Source of the DNA: Oceanicaulis sp. HLUCCA04
Lineage (GTDB): Bacteria; Pseudomonadota; Alphaproteobacteria; Caulobacterales; Maricaulaceae
Assembly: GCA_001314625.1 (NCBI GenBank)
Contig: LJSH01000006.1
Location: forward strand, 62,001 to 126,000
Length of the DNA: 64,000 bases
Direction of reading: 5' to 3'
Positions 44,947 through 55,095 of the stretch are shown here, piece after piece. The notes below the pieces were generated by a model. That model was not told where the DNA came from. It ran no database searches and worked only from the letters and a program-made list of their open reading frames with translations. The position numbers were made by a program, and so were the translations under genes. Numbering within the stretch: the stretch's first letter is position 1; each line of letters starts with the position of its first letter.

Positions 44947-47520
44947 CTACACCACCGCCTCACCTGCGGGATCGCGCAGATTGTAGTGCGAACTCATCAC
45001 CACGCCGTAGGCGCCCGCCTCGGCGATCAGAATGACATCACCCTCGCGCGTGTCAGGCAACAGCCGGTCTGCGCCCAGAAGGTCCGCGCTTTCGCAGATT
45101 GGCCCGACAATCGAGGCCAGGCCAGAAGGCGCTTCGCCCAGCCGGGTGAGGTTCACGATTTCGTGGCGCGCGCCGTAAAGCGCGGGGCGGATCAGCGAGT
45201 TCATGCCCGTGCTGATACCGATAAAACGGGTGCCGTAGCTCATCTTCACCTGCGTGACGCGCGCCAGAAGCACGCCCGCCTCGGCGACCAGATAGCGGCC
45301 CGGCTCCATCCACAGCTCGATCCCGTCGAGCGCGCGCTTCACCCCGACAAGCTCCCGGTCCACCTCGGCAAGGTCGAGAATCGGCGCATCGGGACTGTCA
45401 GGCACACCCAGCCCGCCGCCCACATTGATGATCTTCACGCCGCCAATACCCGCAGCGGCTTCGCCCAGGATGCGGCCGATCTCACGCCAGTGCCCGGCCT
45501 CGGTAATGCCGGAGCCGGCATGGGCGTGCAGGCCCTGAATGGTAGCTCCCGCCGCTTTGGCCAGCTCTGCTGCATGACCCAGCTGCTCGAGCGGAATGCC
45601 AAATTTCGCTTTCGGCCCGGCGGTGCGCACATGCTCGTGATGGCCCCGCGGACGATCCGGATTGACCCGCAATATGATCTTGCGGCCCTTGAACAGCTCG
45701 GGCCATTCGCGAAGCGGGTGCAGCCCGTCAATCGTCAGATGCGTCCCCAGCGCCAGTGCGGCCTCGTACTCGGCTCGCGGAGCAAAGTTCGGTGTGAAGA
45801 GTATGCGTTCTGGCGGCAGACCGGGCAGGGTTTCGCGAACCCGCTCCACCTCGCCCATCGACACGCACTCAAACCCGATGCCAGAGGCCTCTACGGCTCG
45901 CAACAATTCGCGGTGAGGGTTTGCCTTCATGGCAAACCAGGCCGCATCCACCTGCGCCAGACCCGCAATCGCGGCGGCGCGGGCCGCCACGGTATCGCGG
46001 TCATAGACGTAAAGCCCGCCCGTTTGGGGGGCGATGTCCAGCAAGGCCTTGCGCTTTTCCACCCACCATGGCGACGGGCGCGGCGAAACGGCCGGTTTGC
46101 CAGCCGGCGCATTGATCTCTGCCCAGCTTGGTCCGAACACGCGGTCTTCAGCCACCTGCCCGATCAGGCTCTCATGCAGGCTCTTGGCGAGCGCCGCCCC
46201 GTCAGTCTCGTCAACCACCACCGTGAAGTTGAGGTCATTGGCGGCCTGACTGACCAGATGGACGGGCTTTTGCTGGAACGCCTCAAAGGCGGGCGCAAGC
46301 TGGTGCAGGATTCGCCTTATGCCATAGCCCACCATCGACACCGCCGCCTTGCCCTCCTCGATCCGTACACGGCAGAGCGGGGCCAGCGCGGCGCGCAACA
46401 TGTCCAGACGCGCGGCATCAAGGCCGGGGTCGGGGTCCAGCGACACGGTGACATTGGTCTCCGAGGTCGACACCTGATCGACGGATATGCCGCACTGTTT
46501 GAAGGCGGCGAAAATATCGGCCAGGAAGCCCGCCTGGCGCCACATGCCCGAGCCTTCCATCACCACAAGGCGCACGCCGCTCTTCACTGAGACGGCTTTC
46601 AGGCGCGGCGCATCATCGCCGGGCTGGCCGGTGATGAGCGTGCCCGGCAAGTCGGGGCGGAACGTATCTTTCACGCGCATCGCAATGCCCGCGCGGCGCG
46701 CCGGGCCCACCGAGCGCGGGTGCAGAACCTTGCCGCCCATGGTGGCGATTTCCTGCGCTTCCTCATAGCTCAGCGCGGTGAGCATGCGCGCGCCATCGGT
46801 CAGGCGCGGATCAGCACTGAACAGGCCGGGCACATCGGTCCAGATTTCCAGCCGGTTTGCTCCCGCCCGTGCAGCGAAATACGCCGCCGAAGTGTCGGAC
46901 CCGCCCCGGCCCAGCAGTACCGTGCCGCCACCGGCCCGCGACGCGATAAAGCCTTGGGTGAGGACAACATCATGGGGCGCAAGCCGGTTGATGAGAGCCT
47001 CGTCGCGCTCCTCGCTGACGGCATTGTCGAGCCAGCTGCGTGTCTCATCATTCGTGTTGAGACCCGTCAGCACGTCGCGCGCATCGAGACCCTCGGCCTC
47101 CACGCCCAGCCTTTTCAACAGGGCCAGCCCCAGCGCGGACGCCATCAGCTCTCCCAGCGCCATGGTCTCGGCGCGCACGCGCGCGCTGGCCTCACCCACC
47201 AGAGCCATCCCCGCAGCAAGGGCATCAAGGCGGGCAAACCACGGGGCCAGAAGGGCCGGGCCGTCAAGCCCGGCCTCGTGCGCAAAATCGAGATGGCGCT
47301 GACGGATGGCAGCAGCGGCAGCTTCACCCTCACCGGCCAGTGCCAGACCGGGCAGCGCCTCCAGCAGATTGGAAATGCCTGACAGTGCCGAATGCACAAT
47401 CAGCACCCGCTCTCCATCTGCGAGGCGCTTTCGGGTCAGGCGCGCAATGATTTCCCAGTTTTTCGGGCGCGCAACCGAGGTGCCGCCAAACTTCATCACA
47501 ATCAGGGGACGCGCCGTCAT
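44947..47520 (-). CDS. Bifunctional aspartate kinase / diaminopimelate decarboxylase
   Basis: An 857-residue fusion of the first and last enzymes of lysine synthesis. The kinase half (about residues 1-455) starts MTARPLIVMKFGGTSVARPK, has GRGGSDTSAAYFAARAGA and two ACT-like regulatory blocks (GVRLVVMEGSGMWRQAGFLA, STSETNVTVSLD). The decarboxylase half (about 490-857) has the PLP lysine in AWFAMKANPH, HAHAGSGI, NVGGGLG, EPGRYLVAEAG, CESADLLGADR and EAGAYGVVMSSHYN. The ATG at 47520 has AGG eight bases upstream. Both active sites look whole. Similar fusions are known in xanthomonads. Lysine feedback on the ACT part would control both ends of the path. Confidence 0.95.
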   Translation of the reverse strand: MTARPLIVMKFGGTSVARPKNWEIIARLTRKRLADGERVLIVHSALSGISNLLEALPGLALAGEGEAAAAAIRQRHLDFAHEAGLDGPALLAPWFARLDALAAGMALVGEASARVRAETMALGELMASALGLALLKRLGVEAEGLDARDVLTGLNTNDETRSWLDNAVSEERDEALINRLAPHDVVLTQGFIASRAGGGTVLLGRGGSDTSAAYFAARAGANRLEIWTDVPGLFSADPRLTDGARMLTALSYEEAQEIATMGGKVLHPRSVGPARRAGIAMRVKDTFRPDLPGTLITGQPGDDAPRLKAVSVKSGVRLVVMEGSGMWRQAGFLADIFAAFKQCGISVDQVSTSETNVTVSLDPDPGLDAARLDMLRAALAPLCRVRIEEGKAAVSMVGYGIRRILHQLAPAFEAFQQKPVHLVSQAANDLNFTVVVDETDGAALAKSLHESLIGQVAEDRVFGPSWAEINAPAGKPAVSPRPSPWWVEKRKALLDIAPQTGGLYVYDRDTVAARAAAIAGLAQVDAAWFAMKANPHRELLRAVEASGIGFECVSMGEVERVRETLPGLPPERILFTPNFAPRAEYEAALALGTHLTIDGLHPLREWPELFKGRKIILRVNPDRPRGHHEHVRTAGPKAKFGIPLEQLGHAAELAKAAGATIQGLHAHAGSGITEAGHWREIGRILGEAAAGIGGVKIINVGGGLGVPDSPDAPILDLAEVDRELVGVKRALDGIELWMEPGRYLVAEAGVLLARVTQVKMSYGTRFIGISTGMNSLIRPALYGARHEIVNLTRLGEAPSGLASIVGPICESADLLGADRLLPDTREGDVILIAEAGAYGVVMSSHYNLRDPAGEAVV

Positions 47521-47692
47521 GGCCATAGCCTTGTCATTCAGGGTCCGCAAAAGGGACAGAAACCCCTTCCTTTACTGTTTATGCTGCGCTGCGCAACGGG
47601 TGTGGCGATTTGATCGTCACACATTGTCATGTCACTGACACGCGGCCACGCTATCGCAAATCCAGCCAGAGACCCGCACAGGGGGAGATACG

Positions 47693-48970
47693 ATGAAACC
47701 GATTCAGCTGCTTCTGGCCGCCGCTGCCGCCGCAGCGCTGTCTGCCTGCGCCAGCATGGAGCGGCCCGCCGATATGGACGCTGCGGCCATTGACGAACCC
47801 ATCGTCCTGATGATCGGGGTGGACGGGCTGACCGCCGATGCGCTGGACCGCTTCGAGGCCCCCAATCTGCAAGCCCTGGCGAACCGGGGCGTGCGCCCCG
47901 ACGGCATGGTGCCGGTCATGCCGAGTGTCACCTTCACCAATTTCTACTCGCTGGCGACAGGGCTCTACCCGGAAGATCACGGCATGATCAACAACGCGCC
48001 GTTCGACCGCGAACTCAACGAGGGCTTCGTCAACCCGATGAGCGCGCAGGACAGCCGCTGGTGGAATGGCGAGCCGATCTGGATCACGGCAGAACGCCAG
48101 GGCCTGCCCACCGCCATCATGTTCTGGCTGGGCTCGGAGGTGGAGTTTGCCGGCGACCGTCCCACCCGCTGGACGCCCTATGAGCACAACAAGCCGTATG
48201 AAGAGCGTGTGGCCGAAGTACTGGCCTGGTTTGACGGACCGCAAAATGAACGCCCGCGCTTCGCGGCGGTCTACTTTGATCTCGTCGATACAATCGGCCA
48301 CCGCACCGGGGCGAACACGCCCGAAGTCGGCGAAGCCATTGCCAGTGTCGACGGACATATCGGCGATCTTATTGCCGGACTGGAGGCACGCGGGCTTCTG
48401 GATCGCACCAACATCATTGTGGTCTCTGACCATGGTATGGTGACCAATCCGGAAGATCAGGCGATCCAGTTCGATGACTGGATTGATCTCGACACCGTCT
48501 ACATCCCCGAGATCGAAGGGCGTGGCGGCAATGGTTTTCGTCCCTTCCTGAATGTCTATGGCGAGCCCGCCGATATTGATGCGGCCTATGAGGCCCTGCA
48601 GGACGCCCACCCGCATGTGCGGGCATGGAGGCGCGGCGAGACGCCCGGGCATTTCCGCTTCAACCATCCCACGCGCGGGCCGGACCTGTTCGTGCTCGCC
48701 GATTCAGGCTGGACGCTGACGGCCCGTGATCTGCCGCCGGGGCCCTACCGTTCTTTGGGGGTACACGGCTATGACGTGGCCGATCCGGCCATGCACGCAG
48801 GCTTTGTCGCCGCCGGCCCGGCCTTCCCCGAAGGCACCCGCCCTGCCGCCTTCGAGAACGTGAATGTCTATCTTCTGATCGCGTGTATTCTGGGGCTCGA
48901 CCCTGCCGAAACCGAAGGCGACCCGGCAGTCGTATCGGAGCTGACGGGCGGGCGCTGCACGGTGGAGTAG
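47693..48970 (+). CDS. ENPP-type alkaline phosphatase-superfamily lipoprotein
   Basis: A 425-residue secreted hydrolase of the nucleotide pyrophosphatase/phosphodiesterase family. Lipobox LSAC (Cys19) targets it to the envelope. The catalytic zinc site includes IGVDGLTADALDRFEAPNLQ, the nucleophile Thr in MPSVTFTNFYSLATGLYPED and HG, DLVDTIGHRTG and VVSDHGMVT. Such enzymes cut nucleotide sugars or phosphodiesters. ATG 47693 follows GGGGGAGAT. It stands alone, 172 bases after the divergent lysine gene start. Confidence 0.92.
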   Translation: MKPIQLLLAAAAAAALSACASMERPADMDAAAIDEPIVLMIGVDGLTADALDRFEAPNLQALANRGVRPDGMVPVMPSVTFTNFYSLATGLYPEDHGMINNAPFDRELNEGFVNPMSAQDSRWWNGEPIWITAERQGLPTAIMFWLGSEVEFAGDRPTRWTPYEHNKPYEERVAEVLAWFDGPQNERPRFAAVYFDLVDTIGHRTGANTPEVGEAIASVDGHIGDLIAGLEARGLLDRTNIIVVSDHGMVTNPEDQAIQFDDWIDLDTVYIPEIEGRGGNGFRPFLNVYGEPADIDAAYEALQDAHPHVRAWRRGETPGHFRFNHPTRGPDLFVLADSGWTLTARDLPPGPYRSLGVHGYDVADPAMHAGFVAAGPAFPEGTRPAAFENVNVYLLIACILGLDPAETEGDPAVVSELTGGRCTVE

Positions 48971-49072
48971 ACGGCACCGACAGGGTTTCCCACCATCCCG
49001 GCTTGGCCTGCGCAGTAGGACGGGCTATCGAGGGGAAGACGAGTCTGTTCGCCACAGCAAAGGAAACCCTCC

Positions 49073-49288
49073 ATGTCCAACGCGCCGCACCGCATCACCT
49101 TCATCGCCTCGACTTTTTCGGCCGCCGCGCTGGAATTTCACCGTGGCCGCATGTCCGAGCGCGGCTACCGGATGGAAGGACGCATTGAGCCGACCGTGTT
49201 CCAGCGCATCAATGATGACGGCTCGACCAGCGACGAGTTTGGCGGTGAGCCGGTGTTCACGGTGACCTTCATCAAGCGTGAAGAGTAA
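49073..49288 (+). CDS. Small unknown protein before amn
   Basis: A 71-residue protein, MSNAPHRITFIASTFSAAAL... with conserved-looking FGGEPVFTVTFIKREE at the end. It has no signal or membrane part. AAAGGAAACC stands before the ATG. It ends 14 bases before amn, so it is probably co-transcribed with AMP nucleosidase. No family is recognised. Confidence 0.6.
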   Translation: MSNAPHRITFIASTFSAAALEFHRGRMSERGYRMEGRIEPTVFQRINDDGSTSDEFGGEPVFTVTFIKREE

Positions 49289-49302
49289 CAAGGCTGGCTG
49301 AC

Positions 49303-50802
49303 ATGGTGCCGCCCAGTTCTGTCCGGCCGGAGGCCGTTGCCGATACATTCGAGCCTGCATCCAGCGCCGCTGAAGCGGTTGTGCGCCTGGACGCTCTCTA
49401 CGCACGCTCGGTCGAGGCACTGCGCGCGGCGCTGAAAACCTATCTCGACGGCGGATCGCCGCCGGGCGGAGCCGACCGGGCATCGGGGATGTTCGCCTAT
49501 CCGGAGCTGCGCATCACCTATCGGCCGGACGGGCCGGTGCCCCCGCTCAGCCGGGCCTTCGGCAAGTTCTCCGAAAGTGGCATCTACACGCAGACCATCA
49601 CCCATCCGGAGCTGTTCCGCGCCTATCTGACCGAGCAGATTTCCCTGCTTCAGGGCGAATATGATGTGCTGGTGGAGACCGGGCTTTCGACGCAGGAAAT
49701 CCCGTTCTCCTACGTGCTGGACGGCGCGCAAGATCTCGATATGGACGGAGCGGCGCCCGCCGAGCTGGTGCGCCATTTTCCCTATGCGGACCTGTCGCTG
49801 ATCGACGATGCGCTGCCCAATGGCGAGCGGCCATCGCTGCCCGGCATACCGCGTCCGCTATCGCTGTTTGACGGCGCGCGCACCGATTACTCCCTGCAAC
49901 GCATCAAGCACTATACGGGCACGCCGTTTGAAGATGTGCAGGACTTCATCCTGTTCACCAATTATCACCGCTATGTGGATGCGTTCGTGGCCTGGGGTGC
50001 CGAACAGCTCAAAGCCGATAACGAGTATGAATCGCTGTCGGCTGCCGGTTTCGTCCATGTCAATGCCAATACGCAAGACCCGGTCGGCGTGGTCGAAAGT
50101 GCGCCCTGGCGGCGCTTCCAGATGCCCGCCTATCACCTCAAGGCACCCGGACGGCGCGGGATCACGCTGGTCAATATTGGTGTTGGCCCGTCCAACGCGA
50201 AGAACATCACCGACCATCTGGCCGTGCTGCGCCCCGAATGCTGGCTGATGATCGGCCATTGCGGCGGGCTTCGCCATTCCCAGCGCCTGGGCGATTATGT
50301 GCTGGCACACGCCTATCTGCGCTATGACGCCGTGCTGGACCGCGACCTCCCCGTAGAGATACCGATCCCGCCCATTGCCGAGATACAGATCGCGCTGCAG
50401 GACGCGGTGAAACGCGTCAGCGGTGACAAGGGCGAGGCGCTCAAACGCCGCCTGCGCACCGGCACGGTGGTCACCCATGCGGACCGCAACTGGGAGCTGC
50501 GCTATCTGCAGGAAGCCCGGCGCATCAACCAGTCGCGCTCCATCGCAGTGGACATGGAAAGCGCCACCATCGCCGCCAATGGCTTCAGGCTGCGTGTGCC
50601 ATATGGAACGCTATTGTGCGTGTCCGACAAGCCGCTGCACGGCGAGCTGAAACTGCCGGGCGCGGCGAACCGGTTCTACAACAAGTCGGTATCCGAACAC
50701 CTTCTGGCGGGCATCGAGACGGTACACATTCTCAAGGCTGCCGGGTCTGAGGCCCTGCATTCGCGCAAGCTGAGAAGCTTTGACGAGCCGCCCTTCCGCT
50801 AG
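49303..50802 (+). CDS. amn: AMP nucleosidase
   Basis: A 499-residue enzyme that splits AMP into adenine and ribose 5-phosphate. The N-terminal regulatory domain (about residues 1-220) has the family start with AEAVVRLDALYARSVEALR. The C-terminal phosphorylase-like domain has VNIGVGPSNAKNITDHLAVL, MIGHCGGLRHSQRLGDYVLA, VDMESATIAANGFR and CVSDKPLHGELKLPG. Length is standard. It meets the MHYT gene tail to tail with a 4-base overlap. Confidence 0.96.
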   Translation: MVPPSSVRPEAVADTFEPASSAAEAVVRLDALYARSVEALRAALKTYLDGGSPPGGADRASGMFAYPELRITYRPDGPVPPLSRAFGKFSESGIYTQTITHPELFRAYLTEQISLLQGEYDVLVETGLSTQEIPFSYVLDGAQDLDMDGAAPAELVRHFPYADLSLIDDALPNGERPSLPGIPRPLSLFDGARTDYSLQRIKHYTGTPFEDVQDFILFTNYHRYVDAFVAWGAEQLKADNEYESLSAAGFVHVNANTQDPVGVVESAPWRRFQMPAYHLKAPGRRGITLVNIGVGPSNAKNITDHLAVLRPECWLMIGHCGGLRHSQRLGDYVLAHAYLRYDAVLDRDLPVEIPIPPIAEIQIALQDAVKRVSGDKGEALKRRLRTGTVVTHADRNWELRYLQEARRINQSRSIAVDMESATIAANGFRLRVPYGTLLCVSDKPLHGELKLPGAANRFYNKSVSEHLLAGIETVHILKAAGSEALHSRKLRSFDEPPFR

Positions 50803-52868
50803 GCGCGCCGGGCCGTCGTGGCGGCCAGCGGCGGGCGAGCGTTCTCTCCGCTGATCAGGATGCGCGTGCCCAGCCGGGCGACAATGCCGATCGGTGCAGG
50901 CCGGCCCAGAAGGAAGCCCTGCCCCTCATCGCAGCTTTCCGAATGAAGCAGCGCAAGCTGCTCTTCTGTTTCGATACCTTCAGCCAGAACCGGGATGGAC
51001 AGGCTCTTGGCCAGTGCCAGCACCGCGCGGACAACGGCCAGAGAGCGCGCGTCGGTTTTCAGCTCGTCGGTGAAGGACTTGTCCAGCTTGATCTTGTCGA
51101 AAGGGAAAGTGCGCAGCGTATCGAGCGAGGAATAGCCGGTGCCGAAATCGTCCAGCGCGATGGAGACGCCCAGCGCCTTGATCTGGCGCATGATGTGCAG
51201 CGACTGGACCTTGTCCTTGATCAGCGCCGTTTCGGTCAGCTCGATCTCCAGCCTCGCGGGCGGCAGGCCGGTTTCGATCATGACCTGATGAATCTGCTGG
51301 GGCAGGCCGGAATGGGTCAGCTGGATCGCTGACAGATTGACGGCCACCTTGTGCGGGTGCGGCCAGGAAACGGCATCTTCGCACGCCTTGCGCAACACCC
51401 AGTCTCCCAGCGGCAGGATCAGACCATTGGCTTCGGCCAGCGGAATGAAGTCCGCAGGCGATATCGCCCCCAGCTTGGGATGGGTCCAGCGCAGAAGCGC
51501 CTCATAGCCGCGTACTTCGCCGGTGCCGATGGCGGTCTGGACCTGATAGTGCAGGGCCAGCTCGTCATTATCGATCGCGTGGCGAAGATCATTGGCCAGC
51601 TGGCGCCGCTCGCGCACAATTTCGCCAATCTCGGCGTTGTAGAAGCAGACTTTCTGCAAGGGATCACTCTTGGCGCGATACATCGCCAGGTCGGCATTGC
51701 GCACCAGCGTCTCGCGATCTTTGCCATCCTGCGGGAAAACCGCCACGCCGATACTGCCGCCGGTCGTGGTCTCAAGCGCGCCGTAGGCGATTGGCAGGGA
51801 CAGCAATGTTTCAAGCTGCTGGACGAGTTGTTGCAGCTCGGCCTCATCGCCCGTTTTCAGGATAATGCAGAACTCGTCACCGCCAAGCCGGGCGGCAAAG
51901 TGGCGCGCGCCGTCAAACTTGCGCAGCCGTTCGGCCAGCTCGCACAGAACATGATCTCCGGCGGCATGGCCCCAGCTATCATTGATTTCCTTGAAGCGGT
52001 TCAGATCAATCGCGGCCACCGCAGTCTGGCCCGCCACCTGTCCGGCTAGCCGGGCGTCAAGGCGCGCGTAAAAGCTGGTGCGATTGGGCAGACCGGTCAG
52101 CGGATCGTGCAGGGCCATGTGGCGCAGCTGCTCCTCAGACGTCTCGCGCATCCGCTTTTCGATGTAAAATGTCGCAAGGCCGGTACCCAGTATGAGCGCA
52201 CCGGCAATCGCGACCGCAACCGCCATAACACTGAACGCCTCGGAGCTGGCACCGGGCTGATACCCGTTGATCGGCTCGACCATGAAGGCGGCCATGCCGG
52301 TAAAGTGCAACAGCACGATACCCGTCACCAGCGTCAGCGACGGCACCATGCAGCACCAGCCGCCATGCCAGCGCGGCGTCAGGTGCATCGCAGCAGCGCC
52401 AAACCCCACCGCCAGCACAATGGCGGCAATGATGTAGCCCATGTCCCATGTGACGATGCCATCGACACGGTAGGCGAACATGCCTGTGAAATGCATGGCG
52501 GTGATCGTCAGGCCCAGAAGGGCACCGCCCAGCATGGGCGCGAATTTCACCCGGCGGATGCCTGCCACCAGGAAGGCAATCGCCGATCCGGCTATGGCGA
52601 TGACACCCGAAGAGATCGTCAGCCAGGAATCCAGCGTTACGGCTGTTCCTGGCTGATAACCCAGCATCGCGATGAAATGGGTTGTCCAGATGGCGGAGCC
52701 GGCACAGATCGCGGCCAGGAACGCCCAGCCCAGCCGGGACATCCCCTCGGTCCGCACAACCTGCCTGTAGAGCCGGATGGTGATTGTCGCCCCGACCACG
52801 CACATGATCGCGGCCAGCAACACAAACCACAGATTATGCTCTGTGAAGAGGCATGTGAAAACGCGCAT
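50799..52868 (-). CDS. MHYT-GGDEF-EAL cyclic-di-GMP protein
   Basis: A 689-residue membrane protein. Residues about 1-240 form a seven-helix MHYT sensor with repeated motifs (THFIAMLGY, MHFTGMFAY, LHFTGMAAF), thought to bind copper or sense gases. A GGDEF domain (about 265-425) has RLGGDEFCIIL. An EAL domain (about 440-680) has YEALLRWTHPK, and LDDFGTGYSSLDTLRTFPFD. Both catalytic motifs are present, so it may make and break c-di-GMP, with the EAL part probably dominant in such hybrids. It governs motility or attachment by inference. It is convergent with amn and divergent from the phosphatase gene. Confidence 0.94.
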   Translation of the reverse strand: MRVFTCLFTEHNLWFVLLAAIMCVVGATITIRLYRQVVRTEGMSRLGWAFLAAICAGSAIWTTHFIAMLGYQPGTAVTLDSWLTISSGVIAIAGSAIAFLVAGIRRVKFAPMLGGALLGLTITAMHFTGMFAYRVDGIVTWDMGYIIAAIVLAVGFGAAAMHLTPRWHGGWCCMVPSLTLVTGIVLLHFTGMAAFMVEPINGYQPGASSEAFSVMAVAVAIAGALILGTGLATFYIEKRMRETSEEQLRHMALHDPLTGLPNRTSFYARLDARLAGQVAGQTAVAAIDLNRFKEINDSWGHAAGDHVLCELAERLRKFDGARHFAARLGGDEFCIILKTGDEAELQQLVQQLETLLSLPIAYGALETTTGGSIGVAVFPQDGKDRETLVRNADLAMYRAKSDPLQKVCFYNAEIGEIVRERRQLANDLRHAIDNDELALHYQVQTAIGTGEVRGYEALLRWTHPKLGAISPADFIPLAEANGLILPLGDWVLRKACEDAVSWPHPHKVAVNLSAIQLTHSGLPQQIHQVMIETGLPPARLEIELTETALIKDKVQSLHIMRQIKALGVSIALDDFGTGYSSLDTLRTFPFDKIKLDKSFTDELKTDARSLAVVRAVLALAKSLSIPVLAEGIETEEQLALLHSESCDEGQGFLLGRPAPIGIVARLGTRILISGENARPPLAATTARRA

Positions 52869-52986
52869 CCGATAACCCCACCTAATGACGCATTGCTATG
52901 CGTTTTGACCGTTTGATAGATCGGAGAAGTTAAATTTCCCTGTTCCGGCGTGCGGAAGGCTTGCTGGCCAAGGGCGGGCGGGCTAG

Positions 52987-53766
52987 GTGAACACTATGAG
53001 CGATCGCGTCCTGCGCCTCGAAGGCGTCCACAATTTTCGCAAGTTTGGCAGCTACGCCCTCGCCGAAGGCGGCAGGGTGCGCGAGGGGTTGTACCGGTCC
53101 GGGCAGTTCTCCCGCGCCACGCCTGCCGATCTGGAAACCATGGACAGCCTGTCGATACGGCTGGTGGCTGATCTGCGCCGCCCGCGCGAACGCGAGGCGG
53201 AGCCCTCCCACTGGCCCGAGCGCGAGGGTGTCACCGTGCTGGCCAGCGACCATGCGGGATCGGACGAGCCGCCCCATCTGGTCTTCCTGCGCGAGAGCGA
53301 CATGTCGAAGGAATCGATCCGCGGCTTCATGATCGAGACCTATCGCCGCCTGCCCTTCGATCCGGGCAATCAATGGGTGTTTGCCAACGGGCTGCGCCAG
53401 CTGGCCGACAGCAAGCCGGAGGACGGCTTCATCGTGCATTGCGCCGCAGGCAAGGACCGTACGGGCCTTTTCTGCGCCTTCCTGCTGACCGCTCTGGGCG
53501 TGGACGAGGAAGAGGTGCGCGAAGACTATCTGATGACCAATACGGCGGTGGATTTCGACCGCCTCGTCCCGCTCATCGGCAAACGTCTGGAAGAAACACT
53601 GGGCAAAAAGGCCGGCCACGAGGAATTGCGCGCCTTTCTGGGCGTTGAGGCGGCCTATTACGATGCCGCGATGGAAGCGGTTGGCGACCAGCGCGCCTAT
53701 CTTCGCGACGTACTGGGGCTGGAGGATGCGGTCATCGAGCGCCTGCGCGAGAACCTGACCGGATAA
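52987..53766 (+). CDS. Protein tyrosine/serine phosphatase-like protein
   Basis: A 259-residue phosphatase of the bacterial tyrosine/serine (IphP-like) type. The start VHNFRKFGSYALAEGGRVRE, then GLYRSGQFSRATPADLETM, and the P-loop HCAAGKDRTGLF (CX5R complete) are typical. The general acid Asp precedes in DLRRPRERE. It could act on proteins, phosphoinositides or small phosphates. ATG 52987 is preceded by AGGTGAAC. It is followed by pabB after 6 bases, an unusual neighbour that puts it in a folate operon. Confidence 0.9.
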   Translation: MNTMSDRVLRLEGVHNFRKFGSYALAEGGRVREGLYRSGQFSRATPADLETMDSLSIRLVADLRRPREREAEPSHWPEREGVTVLASDHAGSDEPPHLVFLRESDMSKESIRGFMIETYRRLPFDPGNQWVFANGLRQLADSKPEDGFIVHCAAGKDRTGLFCAFLLTALGVDEEEVREDYLMTNTAVDFDRLVPLIGKRLEETLGKKAGHEELRAFLGVEAAYYDAAMEAVGDQRAYLRDVLGLEDAVIERLRENLTG

Positions 53767-53772
53767 TGTGTC

Positions 53773-55095
53773 ATGGCTGAACCGGCGGCCCCTGACGGCC
53801 TTGGCCTGCCGCTGGCCTGGCGTGCGCCGGTCGCCTGCCTCGCCCATATCGCCGATGAGCCCGGCGCGCTGCTCCTGTCAGGCGGCGATGCCTCGTCACG
53901 CGGACGCTTCAGCTATCTGACGGGCTTCCCCCGGGAGATCATCAACGCGCCCGGCGATGATGATCCACTTCCACCTCTAAGGGCAGCGCGCGCACGCTGC
54001 CCGCAAGCATGGATCGGCGGGCTGTTCGGCTATGATCTGGCCCGCCGGTTCGAGAATCTGCCTGCGCCGGACCATCCCGTAACCCGCTGGCCGGACATGA
54101 CGCTGGGCGTGTACCCGGCGATAGCCGTCTTCGATCACTCGGAACGCACCATCACGATAAAAGGCGAGGCGAGCGCTGCGGCCCGCCTGCACGAGGCACT
54201 ATCATCAACGCCCGCCCCTGCACCGCAATCCATCCTGCTTGCGCCACTCGCCCCGGTCTGGGACGAAGCGCGCTATCTGGATGCTGCCCGCCGCGCGCGC
54301 GGCTATGTGCAGGCAGGCGATGTGTTTCAGGTCAATCTTTCCCATCGCTTCGGCGCGCGCATTCAGGGCAGGCAGGCACCGCTGGCGGTAATGCAGTCTC
54401 TGGCCAGCACCAGCCTGGCGCCGTTCGCCGTCTATATGCGCCTCGACGAGAGCCGCGCGGTCATTTCCAACTCGCCGGAGCGCTTCTGGTCACTGGACAG
54501 CCAGGGCCGCGTCGAGACACGGCCCATCAAGGGCACGCGCCCGCGCGGCACCGACCCCGCAAGCGATACGGCGCTGGCCGCCGAGCTGAGCGCGTCGGCC
54601 AAGGACCGGGCGGAAAACCTCATGATCGTGGACCTGATGCGCAATGATCTGTCGCGCGTGTGCGTGGCGGGCAGTGTTGGCGTGCCTGAGCTGTTCTCGG
54701 TCGAGAGTTTTGCCAATGTGCATCATCTGGTCTCGGCGGTAACCGGACAGCTCGAAGAGGGCCGGGATGTGTGCGATTTACTCGCCGCGACCTTCCCGCC
54801 GGGCTCCATCACCGGGGCCCCCAAAGTACGCGCCATGGAGATCATATCGCAGCTTGAGGGCGAGGCGCGCGGACCCTATTGCGGGTCAGCGGGGCTGATT
54901 GCGCCCGATGGCAGCGCCCAGTTCAACGTGATGATCCGCACGGCGGGCTTTGTCGCCGAAGGCGATAGCTGGCAGGTAGAGGCGCGCTCGGGCGGTGCCA
55001 TCACCATCGACAGCGTTGCTGAGGCCGAACTGGCCGAGACTCATGCAAAGATCGCCATGCTGAAGCGGGCGATCGGCGAGGCGGGGCGAAAATGA
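53773..55095 (+). CDS. pabB: Aminodeoxychorismate synthase component I
   Basis: A 440-residue chorismate-binding enzyme that, with a PabA glutaminase, makes 4-amino-4-deoxychorismate for folate. The C-terminal core has QVNLSHRFGARI, SPERFWSLD, RPIKGTRPRGTDP (the PIKGT lysine marks PabB rather than TrpE), NLMIVDLMRNDLSRV, SFANVHHLVSAVTGQL and PPGSITGAPKVRAMEII. The N-terminal part is short and divergent. pabA is not in the window. It overlaps pabC by 4 bases (ATGA). Confidence 0.94.
   Translation: MAEPAAPDGLGLPLAWRAPVACLAHIADEPGALLLSGGDASSRGRFSYLTGFPREIINAPGDDDPLPPLRAARARCPQAWIGGLFGYDLARRFENLPAPDHPVTRWPDMTLGVYPAIAVFDHSERTITIKGEASAAARLHEALSSTPAPAPQSILLAPLAPVWDEARYLDAARRARGYVQAGDVFQVNLSHRFGARIQGRQAPLAVMQSLASTSLAPFAVYMRLDESRAVISNSPERFWSLDSQGRVETRPIKGTRPRGTDPASDTALAAELSASAKDRAENLMIVDLMRNDLSRVCVAGSVGVPELFSVESFANVHHLVSAVTGQLEEGRDVCDLLAATFPPGSITGAPKVRAMEIISQLEGEARGPYCGSAGLIAPDGSAQFNVMIRTAGFVAEGDSWQVEARSGGAITIDSVAEAELAETHAKIAMLKRAIGEAGRK

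Noticed and set aside
44986-46590. 534-residue plus-strand frame over the lysine fusion gene
   Set aside because: Shadow frame; the opposite strand carries full enzyme motifs.
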